Shown: positions 1-8,983, numbered from the stretch's first letter. The stretch is DNA of 64,000 nucleotides from JAJTZA01 sp041744075 (GCA_041744075.1 JBGTLQ010000014.1:5454-69453), one strand, 5' to 3'. Made by a program: numbers and translations. Notes: generated by a model from the letters alone, not told the origin.

Positions 1-116
1 ATGTCACAAAACGAAAAGGTGCTCTGTTTGAACTCAGGAACCGAAAGGAGATCGTGAAGAAGTTTCCGGGTGAAGCCGATCGAGCCGGCACCAATCATGG
101 CAATGCGAAGTTTCAT
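1..116 (-). CDS. GH4 alpha-galactosidase, N-terminal fragment
   Basis: The reverse strand from the ATG at 116 reads MKLRIAMIGAGSIGFTRKLL and continues HDLLSVPEF before running off the window edge. The GAGSxGFT dinucleotide-binding loop followed by LxxDLLSVPEF is the N-terminus of glycoside hydrolase family 4 (MelA-type alpha-galactosidases), which use NAD+ and a metal to cleave alpha-galactosides by an oxidative mechanism. Only 38 codons are visible. The gene is transcribed away from the AraC-type regulator that begins 35 bp further on, the usual arrangement for a sugar-utilisation gene and its regulator. Family is fairly sure; substrate is inferred. Confidence 0.75.
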   Translation of the reverse strand, partial: MKLRIAMIGAGSIGFTRKLLHDLLSVPEFKQSTFSFCD

Positions 117-151
117 AAATCAATGAGGGTGAAAACAAAATCCTAGGACAA

Positions 152-1156
152 GTGGGAGCGTTGAGCGAATGCTGGTCATTGCGCAAATGTGATGATTATA
201 TCCTTTTTGTGACATCACTCGAACGCCACATTGCGGGTTTCTTTCGCGAAGGTTCTCACCGTCATCGCTCCATGACGCGTCACACTTGGCTGAACATGGG
301 GTATGAGATCATAAAGCCCGGGATGCCGTATGACTGGGATGGCTTAAGGCGGGGAGGAAACAGAAACCAAGTCATCTGGCTTTTTCAATTCAGCCTGCGG
401 GGATGGGGCTGGCTTGAAACCAAAAACCGCCGCAAGAAAATTCAGGCCGGCCATGCCTTTTCCGTAAAGATTCCCTCGCAACACCGCTATTATGCGGATC
501 CAGCCTGTGAGGAGTGGAGTTTTTTTTGGCTGATGGTCAAGCATCCTTATGCCGTGGAGCGCATCCTGAGCATCCCTGCATTTGATAACAGAGTCCTTCG
601 CTTTGGTGAAGACGCCGTCGCTCCACTTTCGACCATCCGGCAGCTATTGGAGGCAAAACGCGCGACAGGAGTTGCTGACGCCTATCGGGCGGAAGTCCAA
701 CTCCTGTCCGTTGTTTATGAACTGGAGCGCTGGGCCTTTCTCGCTCAACATCCCATGTCAAAACGAGACACTTTTCTCGATTCAATCCGTGATCAGAATT
801 CCCCCGCCCACTCGGTGGAAAACCTGGCCCAACAATTCGGCATGAGTCGGACCCACTTTTCCCATCATTTCCGCCGGATGACAGGCGAAAGCCCCGCCGC
901 CCACCTGAGAAAAGAACGCCTCAAACAGGCTGAAAACCTGCTTGCCACGACCACCTTGTCGGTGAAAGAAATCGCGGACAAGGCCGGGTTTGCCAGCTCC
1001 AACCAATTCTGCAAATCGTTTCGGGCTCACTATCAAACCTCGCCCGGAAACTATCGGCGCATGTTTCCCTCGTCTTCCATGATTGAGCGTCTGAGGCAAA
1101 ATGCCGGCGACTCCAAGGGTGCCAAGTTTTCGCGAGAAGATCTTCATCGCTACTGA
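152..1156 (+). CDS. AraC-family transcriptional regulator
   Basis: Has the two-domain AraC layout. An N-terminal cupin-like sensor region spans about residues 60-150 and a C-terminal double helix-turn-helix about 205-310, with SVENLAQQFGMSRTHFSHHF and SVKEIADKAGFASSNQFCKS as the two HTH units. The frame opens at a GTG with only an AGGA three bases upstream, so an internal ATG at 272 or 296 could be the true start; family length (270-300 residues) allows either. It diverges from the GH4 alpha-galactosidase gene, so it probably activates that gene in response to a sugar. That link is inferred from position only. Confidence 0.85.
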   Translation: MGALSECWSLRKCDDYILFVTSLERHIAGFFREGSHRHRSMTRHTWLNMGYEIIKPGMPYDWDGLRRGGNRNQVIWLFQFSLRGWGWLETKNRRKKIQAGHAFSVKIPSQHRYYADPACEEWSFFWLMVKHPYAVERILSIPAFDNRVLRFGEDAVAPLSTIRQLLEAKRATGVADAYRAEVQLLSVVYELERWAFLAQHPMSKRDTFLDSIRDQNSPAHSVENLAQQFGMSRTHFSHHFRRMTGESPAAHLRKERLKQAENLLATTTLSVKEIADKAGFASSNQFCKSFRAHYQTSPGNYRRMFPSSSMIERLRQNAGDSKGAKFSREDLHRY

Positions 1157-1162
1157 TAGATC

Positions 1163-1579
1163 ATGGCCCGTCGAAGCTTTCTCGATACAAACGTCCTGAT
1201 TTATTCCGTTGATCAAGCCGACCCTGCAAAACAAGAACGGGCACTGGATATTATTGCTCTGCACGCCAAGGCGAGAACCGGTGTTATTTCGACACAGGTC
1301 CTGCAAGAGTTCTTCTCCGCCGCAACCAGAAAACTCGGGATCCCCGCACTGCAAGCCCGCCAACACCTCAGAGAGTTCCGAGTTTTCGACATCGTGCAAA
1401 TCACTCCTGAGATCATTGAAGAAGGAGTCGATTGCTTCATCCTCAACAAAATTTCATTCTGGGATGGCCTCATCATTGCTAGCGCTGTTGCAGCGAAGTG
1501 CGTCGAAGTTATCTCCGAAGATCTTAGTGATGGTCAAAGCATCCAAGGAGTGGCAGTGACAAATCCCTTCAGAATATAA
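1163..1579 (+). CDS. PIN-domain ribonuclease (VapC-like), no adjacent antitoxin
   Basis: A 138-residue PIN domain. FLDTNVLIY at the start gives the first catalytic Asp, the Glu in STQVLQEFF the second acid, and the C-terminal FWDGLIIASA segment the remaining acids. Such proteins are Mg-dependent RNases that cut tRNA or rRNA and usually pair with a VapB antitoxin encoded just upstream. Here the upstream neighbour is the AraC regulator, only 6 bp away, and no small antitoxin frame is visible on either side. It may be an orphan toxin, may rely on a distant antitoxin, or may be a PIN protein with another role. Confidence 0.8.
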   Translation: MARRSFLDTNVLIYSVDQADPAKQERALDIIALHAKARTGVISTQVLQEFFSAATRKLGIPALQARQHLREFRVFDIVQITPEIIEEGVDCFILNKISFWDGLIIASAVAAKCVEVISEDLSDGQSIQGVAVTNPFRI

Positions 1580-1778
1580 GTGAATAAGTTGGTAAAAAGC
1601 GGTTCCATCAATAATTTTCCTCTAAATAAAAAGTTGGATTCAAAAAATTGAGCCCACCGGAAACTTAACATTCCTGAAGGTTTTTTTTGAATGAAGGTTT
1701 TTTGAAGGGGAAGTTCGGGTTTCTGTGATACAGTCTTGGATTGCACCTATGGTGAATTCTGAGACTGGCAACCAATCC

Positions 1779-4643
1779 ATGATCCGCATCAAGGGGGCGC
1801 GGCAACACAACCTGCGCAATATTGATGTGGAAATTCCGCGCAATAAATTTGTGGTGGTGACCGGCATGAGTGGATCGGGGAAATCCTCGCTGGCCTTCGA
1901 CACGTTGTATGCTGAAGGGCAGCGGAAATATGTGGAGAGCCTGTCGGCGTATGCCCGTCAGTTTCTGGACAAAATGCAAAAGCCGGATGTTGACTACATC
2001 GAAGGCCTCTCGCCGGCGATTGCCATCGAGCAGCGCACCTCGACCGCCAGCCCGCGATCCACGATTGCGACCACCACGGAGATTTTTGATTACCTGCGAT
2101 TATTGTATGCCGCGGTGGGGAAACCCCATGACCCGGTGACGGGTGAGCCCGTGATGCGTCAGAGCCCCCAACAGATCTGCGAGACCGTGCTATCCTGGCC
2201 AGAAGGCACGCGATTTTTGGTGCTTGGTCCGCTGGTGGACCGACAGAAAGGTGAGTTCCGGGACGTGATGGAAAAGGCGCGGCGTGAGGGATTTGTGAGG
2301 CTGAGGGTTGATGGGCGGTTGGAAGAAATCTCAGAGACCGTGCTGCCGAAACTCGACAAGAACAAGGCCCATGTGATTGAGGCCGTGGTGGACCGTTTGG
2401 CGATTCGGGACGGGATCCGGAGTCGGTTGGTGGATTCTGTTGAAACGGCCTTGCGATGGGGCAATGGCCGGGTGGTGGTGTGTCGGTTGGCGGAGGGAAG
2501 TGACCGCGGAACAGACGAAAAATTTTCAACCGATTACTCGAATCCCTCCACGGGGTTCACGATGCCAAAGCTCACACCCAAACATTTTTCGTTTAACAGT
2601 CATTATGGCGCATGCCCGGCTTGTCATGGCATTGGCACGGAGCTGTTTTTTGATCCTGACTTGCTTGTTGATGAGGAGCTCACTCTGAGTGGAGGATGCG
2701 TCCTTCCTTGGAAAACCAGCAACAAGCGGATGAAGGTTTTTTATGGGTATCAAATGGAAGCGCTACTTGCGGATTGTCCGGTTCCGTTGGACCGACCCTT
2801 CAGGGATCTGGCGGATGACTTTAAAAAGTTGCTCTTCGAGGGCAGCGGGGACCGTCCGCTCACCACGAAAATTTCTGCAGACCGGGTTGTCAACAAACCG
2901 TATGAGGGTCTGCTGGCTCAAGTGGAGCGGCTTTACGAATCCAGCGAAAGCGAGTTCACCAAAAAGCGACTGCGCACCTTTCAGGGGAAGCGGCTCTGCA
3001 AAGTCTGCGGCGGCAAGCGATTGAAGCCGGAGATTCTCGCCGTGACACTTTCCGATGGGTCGGCTCGCGGGATCAACGTCAATGACTTCTGCGCGATGCC
3101 AATTGCCGAAGCGCTCGGGTTGGTGGACCGGCTCGTTTTCTCGTCATCCGAAAAAGAGATCATTCATGATGTGCTGCGGGAGATCCGTCAGCGCCTGACC
3201 TTTTTGGATCAGGTCGGTCTCAGCTACCTGAACCTTAATCGCGAGAGCGGCACATTGAGTGGTGGCGAGGCCCAACGCATTCGTCTTGCCACGCAAATTG
3301 GGTCCGGCTTGGCAGGCGTGCTTTACGTGCTCGATGAACCCAGCATTGGCCTGCATCAGAGGGACAATGACCGCCTGATCGGGACCCTGCGTTCTCTGCG
3401 CGACTTGGGGAATTCAGTGGTGGTCGTCGAGCATGACGAGGACACGATCCGTGCGGCGGACCACATCCTTGACTTGGGACCTGGAGCCGGTCCACGCGGC
3501 GGCCAAATCATGGCGCAAGGCACGCTGGAGGAAGTGCTTGCCACTGAAAATTCCCTCACGGCCCAATATCTCTGCGGACGCCAAAAAATCCCTGTCCCCA
3601 AAAAGCGGGTGGCTCCCCGCAAAGCGCGCGATGATGCCGGAGAAGTTGGTGACGGCTGGCTGGTCGTGCGGGGCGCATGTGAAAACAATCTTCAAAATCT
3701 TGATGCGGCCTTTCCTGTTGGCTGTTTGACCTGTGTGACGGGGGTTTCGGGGAGCGGAAAAAGCACGTTGGTGAATGACATCCTCCGGGCGGCGTTGGCC
3801 CGCGACCTCAATCGCGCCAAAGAAAAACCAGGGGCTCATGATGAAATCATCGGAACCGCCCAATTCGACAAAGTCGTGGTGATTGATCAATCTCCCGTGG
3901 GTCGAACGCCGCGATCCAATCCCGCAACCTACACGGGGGCCATGGGTGCAATCCGGGATCTTTTTAGCGAGTTGCCATCCTCGCGAGTGCGGGGCTACGA
4001 GGCCGGCCGGTTTTCACTCAACACCAAGGGCGGACGCTGTGAGCACTGCGAAGGCAATGGCGTCATCAAAATCGAGATGCACTTTCTCGCGGATGTTTAT
4101 GTGGAGTGTGAATTTTGCCGGGGCAAACGCTACAATCGGGAAACGATGGAGGTCACCTACAAAGGCAAAAATATTGCGGATGTGCTCGAAATGAGTGTGG
4201 ACGAGGCCTCTCGGTTTTTCCGGAACATCCCCTCGCTCTCCGGCAAACTGGAAACCATGCAGGATGTCGGATTGGGATACTTGCGCATGGGCCAATCCGC
4301 GACGACACTTTCCGGTGGGGAGGCCCAGCGATTGAAGCTCTCAGCCGAGTTGGCCAAACGCGCCACAGGAAGAACGATTTACCTCCTCGACGAACCAACG
4401 ACTGGACTCCACTTCGCAGATATTCATAAACTGTTGGAAGTGCTTATGAAACTCCGCGACGCACGCAATACCCTCATCGTGATTGAACACAACCTTGATG
4501 TGATCAAATGCGCGGACTGGATTCTGGATCTCGGACCGTTGGGAGGATCAGGCGGAGGTCAACTCGTCGCCGAGGGGACCCCGGAAGCCATTGCGGCCAA
4601 TCCTGCAGGATTCACAGGGCGATACCTGTCCCGGGTTTTATGA
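1779..4643 (+). CDS. uvrA: Excinuclease ABC subunit A
   Basis: UvrA, the damage-recognition ATPase of nucleotide excision repair, about 954 residues. Chosen start MIRIKGARQHNLRNIDVEIP matches the family N-terminus; the frame stays open upstream to a GTG at 1725 and an ATG at 1749. Visible are the first Walker A GMSGSGKS (near residue 30), the ABC signature LSGGEAQRIRLA (about 495), the second Walker A GVSGSGKS (about 655), the zinc module CEHC...CEFC (about 755-785) and the second signature LSGGEAQRLKLS (about 845). The first zinc module is unusual: the usual CPxC at the start of its ligand set is replaced by NPST, leaving only the CPAC pair. The stop overlaps the start of the next gene (ATGA), so the two are probably co-translated. 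Confidence 0.97.
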   Translation: MIRIKGARQHNLRNIDVEIPRNKFVVVTGMSGSGKSSLAFDTLYAEGQRKYVESLSAYARQFLDKMQKPDVDYIEGLSPAIAIEQRTSTASPRSTIATTTEIFDYLRLLYAAVGKPHDPVTGEPVMRQSPQQICETVLSWPEGTRFLVLGPLVDRQKGEFRDVMEKARREGFVRLRVDGRLEEISETVLPKLDKNKAHVIEAVVDRLAIRDGIRSRLVDSVETALRWGNGRVVVCRLAEGSDRGTDEKFSTDYSNPSTGFTMPKLTPKHFSFNSHYGACPACHGIGTELFFDPDLLVDEELTLSGGCVLPWKTSNKRMKVFYGYQMEALLADCPVPLDRPFRDLADDFKKLLFEGSGDRPLTTKISADRVVNKPYEGLLAQVERLYESSESEFTKKRLRTFQGKRLCKVCGGKRLKPEILAVTLSDGSARGINVNDFCAMPIAEALGLVDRLVFSSSEKEIIHDVLREIRQRLTFLDQVGLSYLNLNRESGTLSGGEAQRIRLATQIGSGLAGVLYVLDEPSIGLHQRDNDRLIGTLRSLRDLGNSVVVVEHDEDTIRAADHILDLGPGAGPRGGQIMAQGTLEEVLATENSLTAQYLCGRQKIPVPKKRVAPRKARDDAGEVGDGWLVVRGACENNLQNLDAAFPVGCLTCVTGVSGSGKSTLVNDILRAALARDLNRAKEKPGAHDEIIGTAQFDKVVVIDQSPVGRTPRSNPATYTGAMGAIRDLFSELPSSRVRGYEAGRFSLNTKGGRCEHCEGNGVIKIEMHFLADVYVECEFCRGKRYNRETMEVTYKGKNIADVLEMSVDEASRFFRNIPSLSGKLETMQDVGLGYLRMGQSATTLSGGEAQRLKLSAELAKRATGRTIYLLDEPTTGLHFADIHKLLEVLMKLRDARNTLIVIEHNLDVIKCADWILDLGPLGGSGGGQLVAEGTPEAIAANPAGFTGRYLSRVL

Positions 4644-6970
4644 ACAAGATTTTTCTCACAGCACTCATGGGAATTTTATGCGGATCGGTCATGGAGGCGA
4701 ATTCCTTGACCGAGAGCCAGGCCGCCTTGGAGGAGGGGTTGCCGAGTGTCGCCTTGGGAAAGTTATCTGCAATAGAACCTGCTGACCTTGATTCCCAACA
4801 AAAAGAACAACGGAGCATCCTCCTTGCGAGAGCTTTGCTGGCCACAAAAGAAACCGAGGCCGCAATAAAAATTCTGGAGGACCTCCCCTCCCCAAAATCG
4901 ATCGAAGCCCAATTCTGGCTTGCCGAGAGTTTTGCTGATGCGGGTCAACACGAGAAGGCCCTCACCCTGTATCAGACCACCACTTCGAACTATGCGGAGG
5001 ATGCCACGATCGGGCAGGCCCGGATGCTCGCTGCCCTTGGTCGACAACCCGAGGCTATCGCCCTTTTGGAAAACACCTCGCGCACAACAACCGCCCGCCT
5101 GGATCTCGCTGCGCTCTACCTTGATGCCGGTCAACCGGACAAAGCGGCCACTGAGCTGTCCCAGGTGGAAACAACCTCCTCCTCAGCGTCCGCCTTGCGG
5201 GATTATTTGTTGGCGTGGACTCTGATCAAAAGCGGTCACCTTGAGAAATCCCAGGAAGTCCTTGCCAGAGACTCCAAGCCGGATGCCGCAATGGCTGTCA
5301 AGTTGGAGCTCCTGAAATCCAAGAGTTTGGTCGCCACCGGGGAGGAAGACCAAGCGGAAGCTCACTTGGAAAAATTTATTGAGGATCATGGGCGTCACCA
5401 AAACCTGGCAGACGTTTTTCGTGAGCTTGATTTGATTTATAATCGCCAAACGTCCCCGTCGAACTCCGAACTCCGTCGGTGGGCGGAGGACTCCAGCAGC
5501 AACAACAGGCAACAGCTGGCCACCTACTATCTCGCTCGCAATGAACTTCGACTTGGCCGACTGGATCGCGCGCAATCTGCGTTTAAGACCTTTCTTGAGA
5601 ACAATTCGGAGCATGCCCTTGCCGAATCAGCCCGGATAGAATGGGCCTCCGCAGTTTTGGCATCCAACAAACCTGCCGAAGCTTTGGAAATTCTTGCCGA
5701 TGTCCCCGGTCCCGGAATGGATTTTCAACGCGGCTTGGCCCATGCCGCCGCCGGAAATTACACGGAGGCAGCGGCAGCATTTCATCAGTCAGCCGACGAA
5801 AGCGGTTGGGAGGCAGCAAAGTTTAATGCCGCCCTGGCTTCCATCCTTGCCGGGGGCAGGGATGACGCCCCGCAATCCAACAAAGAAGAATCGATCCAAC
5901 TTCAACTCGCGGCCGCCATGGCAGCCGCAGCCAAGAGAGACCCTGAAACAGCCAGCCTTCTCGAAAACGTGGCAGCCCAAAATGTCCCGCCATGGTCCAA
6001 CTCAGCAAGACTCGCTTTGGCGGAGTGGAAATACCTCCAACTGGATCGCGAAGGCGCTCGCGCCGAACTCCGCCAAGTGGTTTCAACCGATGACGAAACA
6101 AACTCCCGGGCAAATGCTCTGTCTGTGTTTCTTCTGGATGATGGAACTCCGGATTCTGAACCCCAAATTCTGGCAGCCGCCAAAGACTTTCTTTCCAATC
6201 ATCCGGATGTCCCCTTGCGGGCCGATGTCTTTTTAAAGCTCGGCGAGGTTCATTTCCGAAGAGGCGATTACCTCTCGGCTCAATCTCACTTGGAGCAGGC
6301 CGCCGGGGCTCGTCCCGGCTCGCCCTTGGCCGAGAAAGCCCAATTCTTGGCCGCCCAAGCCGCCTCCCGATTGTTGTCAGAGGCAGGCACCGAGCAGGCG
6401 CTTGAACACTACAATGATGTGGCCCGAGCCGGCGGACCACTGGCCTCCAGAGCCCGATTGGCTCAAGCGCTTCTGCTCAATGCCTTAAACCGACCCCAAG
6501 AAGCCATTCCGGTCTTGGATAGCATTCTTTCTTCTGACGTCGATGAATCCCTACGGTTTGAAGCCCTCATCGAAAAGGGAGACACTTACATTTTGCTCGG
6601 TAACGCTGAACCCGCTTCCTACAAAGAGGCCATCGCCGCGTGGCGACTCGCCGCGGAACCCGCGGTGCCCCCGCGTTGGAGAAATCGGGCCCTTGTCAAA
6701 ATTGGTGCCGCCTCGGAAAAACTTGGGGAACTCCCGGCAGCCCTTGCCAGCTACCACAGCGTTCTATCCGCCAAAAATGAGGCTGAGCCAGAATACTTTT
6801 GGTTTTACAAGGCGGGGTTTGATGCCGCCAGAATCCTCGAAGACGAAAACAAAGCCGCCGAGGCCATTGCCATTTATGAACGTCTGGCTGCAACCGACGG
6901 CCCGCGCGCTGAAGAAGCGCGTCAGCGAATCAACAACCTGCGCCTCGAAAATTTTCTTTGGGAAGAGTGA
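4640..6970 (+). CDS. Secreted tetratricopeptide-repeat protein
   Basis: 776 residues from the ATG that overlaps the uvrA stop. The frame extends further upstream inside uvrA, but MNKIFLTALMGILCGSVMEA is a plausible Sec signal peptide and marks the likely start. The rest is alpha-helical with recurring TPR-like units (for example AEALEILADVPGPGMDFQRG and KLGEVHFRRGDYLSAQSHLE). No catalytic motif is recognised. TPR proteins of this kind act as periplasmic scaffolds for envelope complexes. The close coupling to uvrA gives no clear functional clue. Confidence 0.8.
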   Translation: MNKIFLTALMGILCGSVMEANSLTESQAALEEGLPSVALGKLSAIEPADLDSQQKEQRSILLARALLATKETEAAIKILEDLPSPKSIEAQFWLAESFADAGQHEKALTLYQTTTSNYAEDATIGQARMLAALGRQPEAIALLENTSRTTTARLDLAALYLDAGQPDKAATELSQVETTSSSASALRDYLLAWTLIKSGHLEKSQEVLARDSKPDAAMAVKLELLKSKSLVATGEEDQAEAHLEKFIEDHGRHQNLADVFRELDLIYNRQTSPSNSELRRWAEDSSSNNRQQLATYYLARNELRLGRLDRAQSAFKTFLENNSEHALAESARIEWASAVLASNKPAEALEILADVPGPGMDFQRGLAHAAAGNYTEAAAAFHQSADESGWEAAKFNAALASILAGGRDDAPQSNKEESIQLQLAAAMAAAAKRDPETASLLENVAAQNVPPWSNSARLALAEWKYLQLDREGARAELRQVVSTDDETNSRANALSVFLLDDGTPDSEPQILAAAKDFLSNHPDVPLRADVFLKLGEVHFRRGDYLSAQSHLEQAAGARPGSPLAEKAQFLAAQAASRLLSEAGTEQALEHYNDVARAGGPLASRARLAQALLLNALNRPQEAIPVLDSILSSDVDESLRFEALIEKGDTYILLGNAEPASYKEAIAAWRLAAEPAVPPRWRNRALVKIGAASEKLGELPAALASYHSVLSAKNEAEPEYFWFYKAGFDAARILEDENKAAEAIAIYERLAATDGPRAEEARQRINNLRLENFLWEE

Positions 6971-6975
6971 TCGCC

Positions 6976-7004
6976 TTGACGAACCTGTTGGTAAAACGTA
7001 GTTT
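6976..7004 (+). promoter_or_regulatory. Possible sigma-70 promoter for the AbrB-Doc pair
   Basis: TTGACG at 6976-6981, a 17-base spacer, then TAGTTT at 6999-7004. Transcription would start close to the ATG at 7011, which has no Shine-Dalgarno sequence, so the mRNA could be leaderless. The -10 match is only moderate. Confidence 0.35.
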
Positions 7005-7010
7005 TATATC

Positions 7011-7238
7011 ATGGTCCGAACACTCACAAAAGTTGGCAATTCGTGTGGCTTAATCTTTGATCGCACGCTTCTAGATCTCACACAGTTAAAGTTGGGTGAT
7101 GAGGTCAGTATTAAGGTTCATGAGGGAGGTTCGGTGACTATTGAGCCCATTCGTGAGAAGCTTTCTTCGGAAGCTTTTTCCTCTGTGGTGAAGGAGGTTC
7201 TGAACGACTATTCCTCCACCTTGAAAAAGCTCTCCTGA
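7011..7238 (+). CDS. AbrB/MazE-type antitoxin
   Basis: 75 residues. The N-terminal half VRTLTKVGNSCGLIF...LKLGDEVSIKV is a swapped-hairpin AbrB/MazE DNA-binding domain; the C-terminal part (SSEAFSSVVKEVLNDYSSTL) would bind the toxin. It ends 2 bp before a Doc-type toxin and should neutralise it and repress the operon. The pairing is noteworthy because Doc toxins are best known with Phd-type antitoxins. Confidence 0.85.
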   Translation: MVRTLTKVGNSCGLIFDRTLLDLTQLKLGDEVSIKVHEGGSVTIEPIREKLSSEAFSSVVKEVLNDYSSTLKKLS

Positions 7239-7240
7239 AA

Positions 7241-7633
7241 GTGAGGGAATGGATTCATTTGTACACGGATCAGGTTTTGGAGATCCATGAACAGGTCTTG
7301 CACCAACACGGTGGGTTGCCCGGAATCCGTGAAAAGAATCTCTTGGAATCGGCTCTCGCGGCTCCTCGGGCCAGCATGTTTGGCAAACCCATTTTTGAAG
7401 ATCCCATTGAGATTGCTGCAGCCTATTTGTTTTACCTTTGCAAGAATCACCCATTCCTCGATGGCAACAAACGAGTTGCTCTGGCCTCGGCTTTGGTCTT
7501 TCTCCGCATGAATGGTTTGAGTCCCATGCCTGACGCTCCGGAGTGGGAAGCCCTTGTTCTCGATTTGGCAGCGGGGAAAATCACCCGCGAGGCAACAACA
7601 GAGCGTCTAAGATCTCTGGTGGAAGCCGTTTAA
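7241..7633 (+). CDS. Doc/Fic-type toxin (death-on-curing family)
   Basis: 130 residues starting at GTG. The Fic-fold catalytic motif HPFLDGNKR is present at about residues 69-77, matching the Doc consensus HxFxDxNKR in having K rather than the G-R of AMP-transferring Fic proteins. Doc of phage P1 phosphorylates EF-Tu, and the same activity is likely here. LPGIREKNLLESALAAP near the N-terminus is also typical of the family. It forms a two-gene toxin-antitoxin operon with the AbrB-type gene just upstream. Confidence 0.9.
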   Translation: MREWIHLYTDQVLEIHEQVLHQHGGLPGIREKNLLESALAAPRASMFGKPIFEDPIEIAAAYLFYLCKNHPFLDGNKRVALASALVFLRMNGLSPMPDAPEWEALVLDLAAGKITREATTERLRSLVEAV

Positions 7634-7637
7634 AAAT

Positions 7638-8222
7638 ATGATAAAAAAACTTCTCCTCCTTCCCGTGCTGGTGCTGATCGGAGGTGGCGCCCTTTTTGTG
7701 GCGTCATCGCGTGCCGCTTATGAATCGGCACAGTATGATGTGCTTTCCAAGCAAGATGATATCGAATTGCGCCGATACGCCCCCATGATTCTGGCGACAA
7801 CGGCTCTTGAATCCGGGAAGCGGGATAATGGTTTTGGACGCCTGTTCCGCTTCATCTCGGGGGAAAATGCGTCAAAGCAAAAAATTGCCATGACGACTCC
7901 CGTATTCATGCCATCTAACGCGGAGGGCAAACCGGTGACTATGCAGTTTGTGTTACCCGCAGAAGTCGCAAAGGCAGGGTCTCCGAAGCCAACCGGGTCC
8001 AATGTCACGCTGGAGACCCGGCCGGGCGGGGTTTTTGCGGCTCTCCGGTTTCGCGGCTATGGATCCCGGGAAAAGCAGCAAAAGGCCTTGGAAACCCTTC
8101 TCGCATGGATCAAGAGCACGGGCCGCTCCACAAAAGGTGACCCTATTTTTGCGTATTATGATCCGCCATGGACGCCCGAGTTTATGCGCCGGAATGAGGT
8201 GCTGGTCGAGATTGCGGAGTAA
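7638..8222 (+). CDS. SOUL-family heme-binding-like protein, exported
   Basis: 194 residues. A hydrophobic N-terminus (LLLLPVLVLIGGGALFVAS) forms a signal peptide or anchor. It is followed by the SOUL/HBP domain, recognisable by YDVLSKQDDIELRRYAPMI, KIAMTTPVFMP and the C-terminal YDPPWTPEFMRRNEVLVEI. SOUL proteins bind heme or tetrapyrroles in some organisms, though the bacterial function is unproven. It starts 4 bp after the doc-type gene but is unlikely to be functionally tied to it. Confidence 0.88.
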   Translation: MIKKLLLLPVLVLIGGGALFVASSRAAYESAQYDVLSKQDDIELRRYAPMILATTALESGKRDNGFGRLFRFISGENASKQKIAMTTPVFMPSNAEGKPVTMQFVLPAEVAKAGSPKPTGSNVTLETRPGGVFAALRFRGYGSREKQQKALETLLAWIKSTGRSTKGDPIFAYYDPPWTPEFMRRNEVLVEIAE

Positions 8223-8366
8223 TTTCCAGCAAATTAGAAAAGCCATGCGCCAGATCCTCGGCCAATAGCTACACCATTCGCTGCCGGCCATCGTAGCCAT
8301 GCGATCTGAGCCCGGCAAAACGTCGGCATCCATCTTTCCCATTACGACGGGAACCAGGCCGTGTCG

Positions 8367-8390
8367 CGCCGTAGGCTCTGCGAAGGCGGA
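8367..8390 (-). repeat. Module of intergenic repeat family B
   Basis: The reverse complement differs at one base from 57216-57239 inside the repeat next to lgt. Such identity between unrelated intergenic sites shows a dispersed repeat. Confidence 0.7.
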
Positions 8391-8450
8391 AAATCCACGT
8401 CAAATAACCCAGTAAAAAATGCACTGCCCTTCCGCATCGTACGCCTACAG

Positions 8451-8528
8451 CACCTGAGCCTGGGATGGCTCGGGGCAGACTGCCAAAGCAGCCCGAAGGG
8501 CAAGACGAGCGGGAGCGATCGCGTCAAC
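8451..8528 (+). repeat. Copy of dispersed repeat A (78 bp)
   Basis: Aligns with the reverse complement of 13251-13330 at roughly four bases in five by eye. Shared blocks include GGCTCGGG, AGACTGCC and AGACGAGCGGG, and both copies end GTCAAC. This copy is intergenic; the other sits inside an RHS reading frame. Confidence 0.75.
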
Positions 8529-8680
8529 AGATATCAGAGCGCGGTTATTTGGAAACAAAGTGTGATCCCATCGCTGCCATTTTTAACAAATCCCTACGAC
8601 CTCAATTTGAGCAAAAGTACGATCAGAAAAAAGTTCGCAACACATAACGTTTGCTTTGCTGTATCAGTTTTCTTGGTACG

Positions 8681-8983
8681 TCAGGTGGTGGATTGTCTGA
8701 TTTTGTCGACAACTTGCTCTAACCATGCACGCATCGAAATGCCCCGATGTCGTTGAGGACTGAAGTAGCAGCCAAGTTCGAATGCGGCATCTTCCATTTC
8801 ATTGTCTCCAGTTTCAGCAAGCAATTTATGCAGTTCATAGACTACAGCTTTTCGAGTCTCCGTGTTCGTGTCATCAATAAATTGTTGAACAGCATCTTCC
8901 GGCTCCTCGAATTCGACGGAAAAGTCTTGATGAAAGTAGCTAGCAAGGAATTGGAATAGATTCTCATATTTCTCTTTTCGCAT
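8681..8983 (-). CDS. CdiI-type immunity protein (CdiI_2-like)
   Basis: 100 residues. The ATG at 8983 is chosen because AGGAG lies seven bases upstream; an upstream TTG overlaps this site. EKYENLFQFLASYFHQDF, the acidic EEPEDAVQQF and LGCYFSPQRHRGISMRAWLE closely follow the contact-dependent inhibition immunity family CdiI_2. It is the last minus-strand gene of the RHS toxin locus, with no matching toxin next to it. It probably protects against a toxin of neighbours or one lost from this locus. Confidence 0.75.
   Translation of the reverse strand: MRKEKYENLFQFLASYFHQDFSVEFEEPEDAVQQFIDDTNTETRKAVVYELHKLLAETGDNEMEDAAFELGCYFSPQRHRGISMRAWLEQVVDKIRQSTT

Larger units (their letters stand above)
8223..8680. 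other. Intergenic region with two repeat remnants, no convincing gene
   Basis: 458 bp between the SOUL gene and the end of the toxin locus. Frames here lack start signals and match nothing I know. Two repeat modules are visible: 8367-8390, which matches the inverse complement of 57216-57239 at 23 of 24 bases, and 8451-8528, a copy of the element inserted in an RHS gene at 13251-13330. Confidence 0.6.
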
